Source: Nitrospirota bacterium
Lineage (GTDB): Bacteria > Nitrospirota > Thermodesulfovibrionia > Thermodesulfovibrionales > Magnetobacteriaceae
Direction: 5' to 3'
Assembly (NCBI GenBank): GCA_015233485.1
Contig: JADFXO010000022.1
Location: 1 to 23,006, forward strand
DNA length: 23,006 bases
Shown here: in pieces, positions 22,634 to 23,006 of the stretch
Layout of the letters: every line of letters starts with the position of its first letter
How positions within the stretch are numbered: position 1 is the first letter of the stretch
Made by a program: the position numbers and the translations under genes
Notes under the pieces: generated by a model
Seen by the model: only the letters and a program-made list of their open reading frames with translations
Databases searched by the model: none
Told to the model about the DNA's origin: nothing

Positions 22634-23005
22634 TTACTTTGGTTTCTTTGCTCCATACTTGGACCGCCCGCGTCTTCTGTCCGCGACTCCTACTGTGTCC
22701 AGCGACCCTCTGATTATATGATACCTTACGCCGGGAAGGTCTTTGACCCTACCTCCGCGTATCAGAACCATGGAGTGCTCCTGAAGATTATGTCCCACGC
22801 CCGGTATATATGCCGTTACCTCCAAGCCGTTTGACAGCCTGACCCTTGCCACCTTTCTCAGGGCAGAGTTCGGCTTCTTCGGCGTTGTCGTATATACCCT
22901 CGTGCACACACCCTGACGTTGCGGACACCTCTGCAGTGCCGGACTCTTCGTCTTCTTCGTTACGTCCTTTCTACCCTTTCTTACCAGCTGTGCTATTGTT
23001 GGCAA
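22634..23005 (-). CDS. rpsL: 30S ribosomal protein S12
   Basis: S12 sits at the decoding centre and controls accuracy. The product is 123 aa, complete if the TTG at 23003-23005 is the start. The first residues, PTIAQLVRKGRKDV, match the family start PTINQLVRKGR. Only one base lies upstream, so the SD is outside the window and an earlier start cannot be excluded. Both streptomycin-sensitivity lysines are present (TTTPKKPNSALRK and GGRVKDLPGVRYH), as is the aspartate that RimO modifies in other bacteria. Confidence 0.96.
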   Translation of the reverse strand: MPTIAQLVRKGRKDVTKKTKSPALQRCPQRQGVCTRVYTTTPKKPNSALRKVARVRLSNGLEVTAYIPGVGHNLQEHSMVLIRGGRVKDLPGVRYHIIRGSLDTVGVADRRRGRSKYGAKKPK

Positions 23006-23006
23006 T

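Overview
The window is the core ribosomal-protein and translation-factor cluster of a bacterium, read almost entirely on the minus strand from high to low coordinates. The order matches the classic str - S10 - spc - alpha operons laid end to end: rpsL, rpsG, fusA, tuf | rpsJ, rplC, rplD, rplW, rplB, rpsS, rplV, rpsC, rplP, rpmC, rpsQ | rplN, rplX, rplE, rpsZ, rpsH, rplF, rplR, rpsE, rpmD, rplO, secY, map, infA, rpmJ | rpsM, rpsK, rpsD, rpoA, rplQ. Below rplQ follow a very small membrane-peptide ORF, a cytosolic sensor-kinase-like ATPase, a YggS/PLPBP-type PLP protein and a PepT-like M20 metallopeptidase. The last 396 bases hold what looks like a decayed transposase start.

The organism is a bacterium with intermediate GC and frequent ATA codons. 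It carries zinc-binding forms of S14, S4, L36 and L24, and tuf lies inside the cluster. My best guess is Nitrospirota or a deltaproteobacterium-like lineage. This is inference from overall flavour and not a diagnosis.

Layout: genes are packed with gaps mostly under 50 nt and several overlaps (ATGA, TAATG, 8 nt, 26 nt), so translational coupling is the rule. Larger gaps occur at rpsL-rpsG (184 nt, repeats and inverted repeats), fusA-tuf (173 nt, a clear sigma70-type promoter, a palindrome and a purine-rich leader), rpsC-rplP (75 nt), rplR-rpsE (118 nt) and rplQ-kinase (220 nt, holding the small ORF). Near-cognate starts are common: TTG for rpsL, rpsJ, rpsC and secY, and GTG for rpsE, rplO and map.

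Most notable points: (1) a TM peptide starting in a TAATG overlap with rplQ ends at a TGA that is followed by an open, hydrophilic Cys-containing frame and a hairpin at bacterial-SECIS distance, so a small selenoprotein is possible; (2) fusA carries a one-base deletion inside the G3 DTPGH motif, either a sequencing error or a lesion; (3) the tuf promoter and leader are elaborate; (4) adk is missing from its usual place between secY and map.
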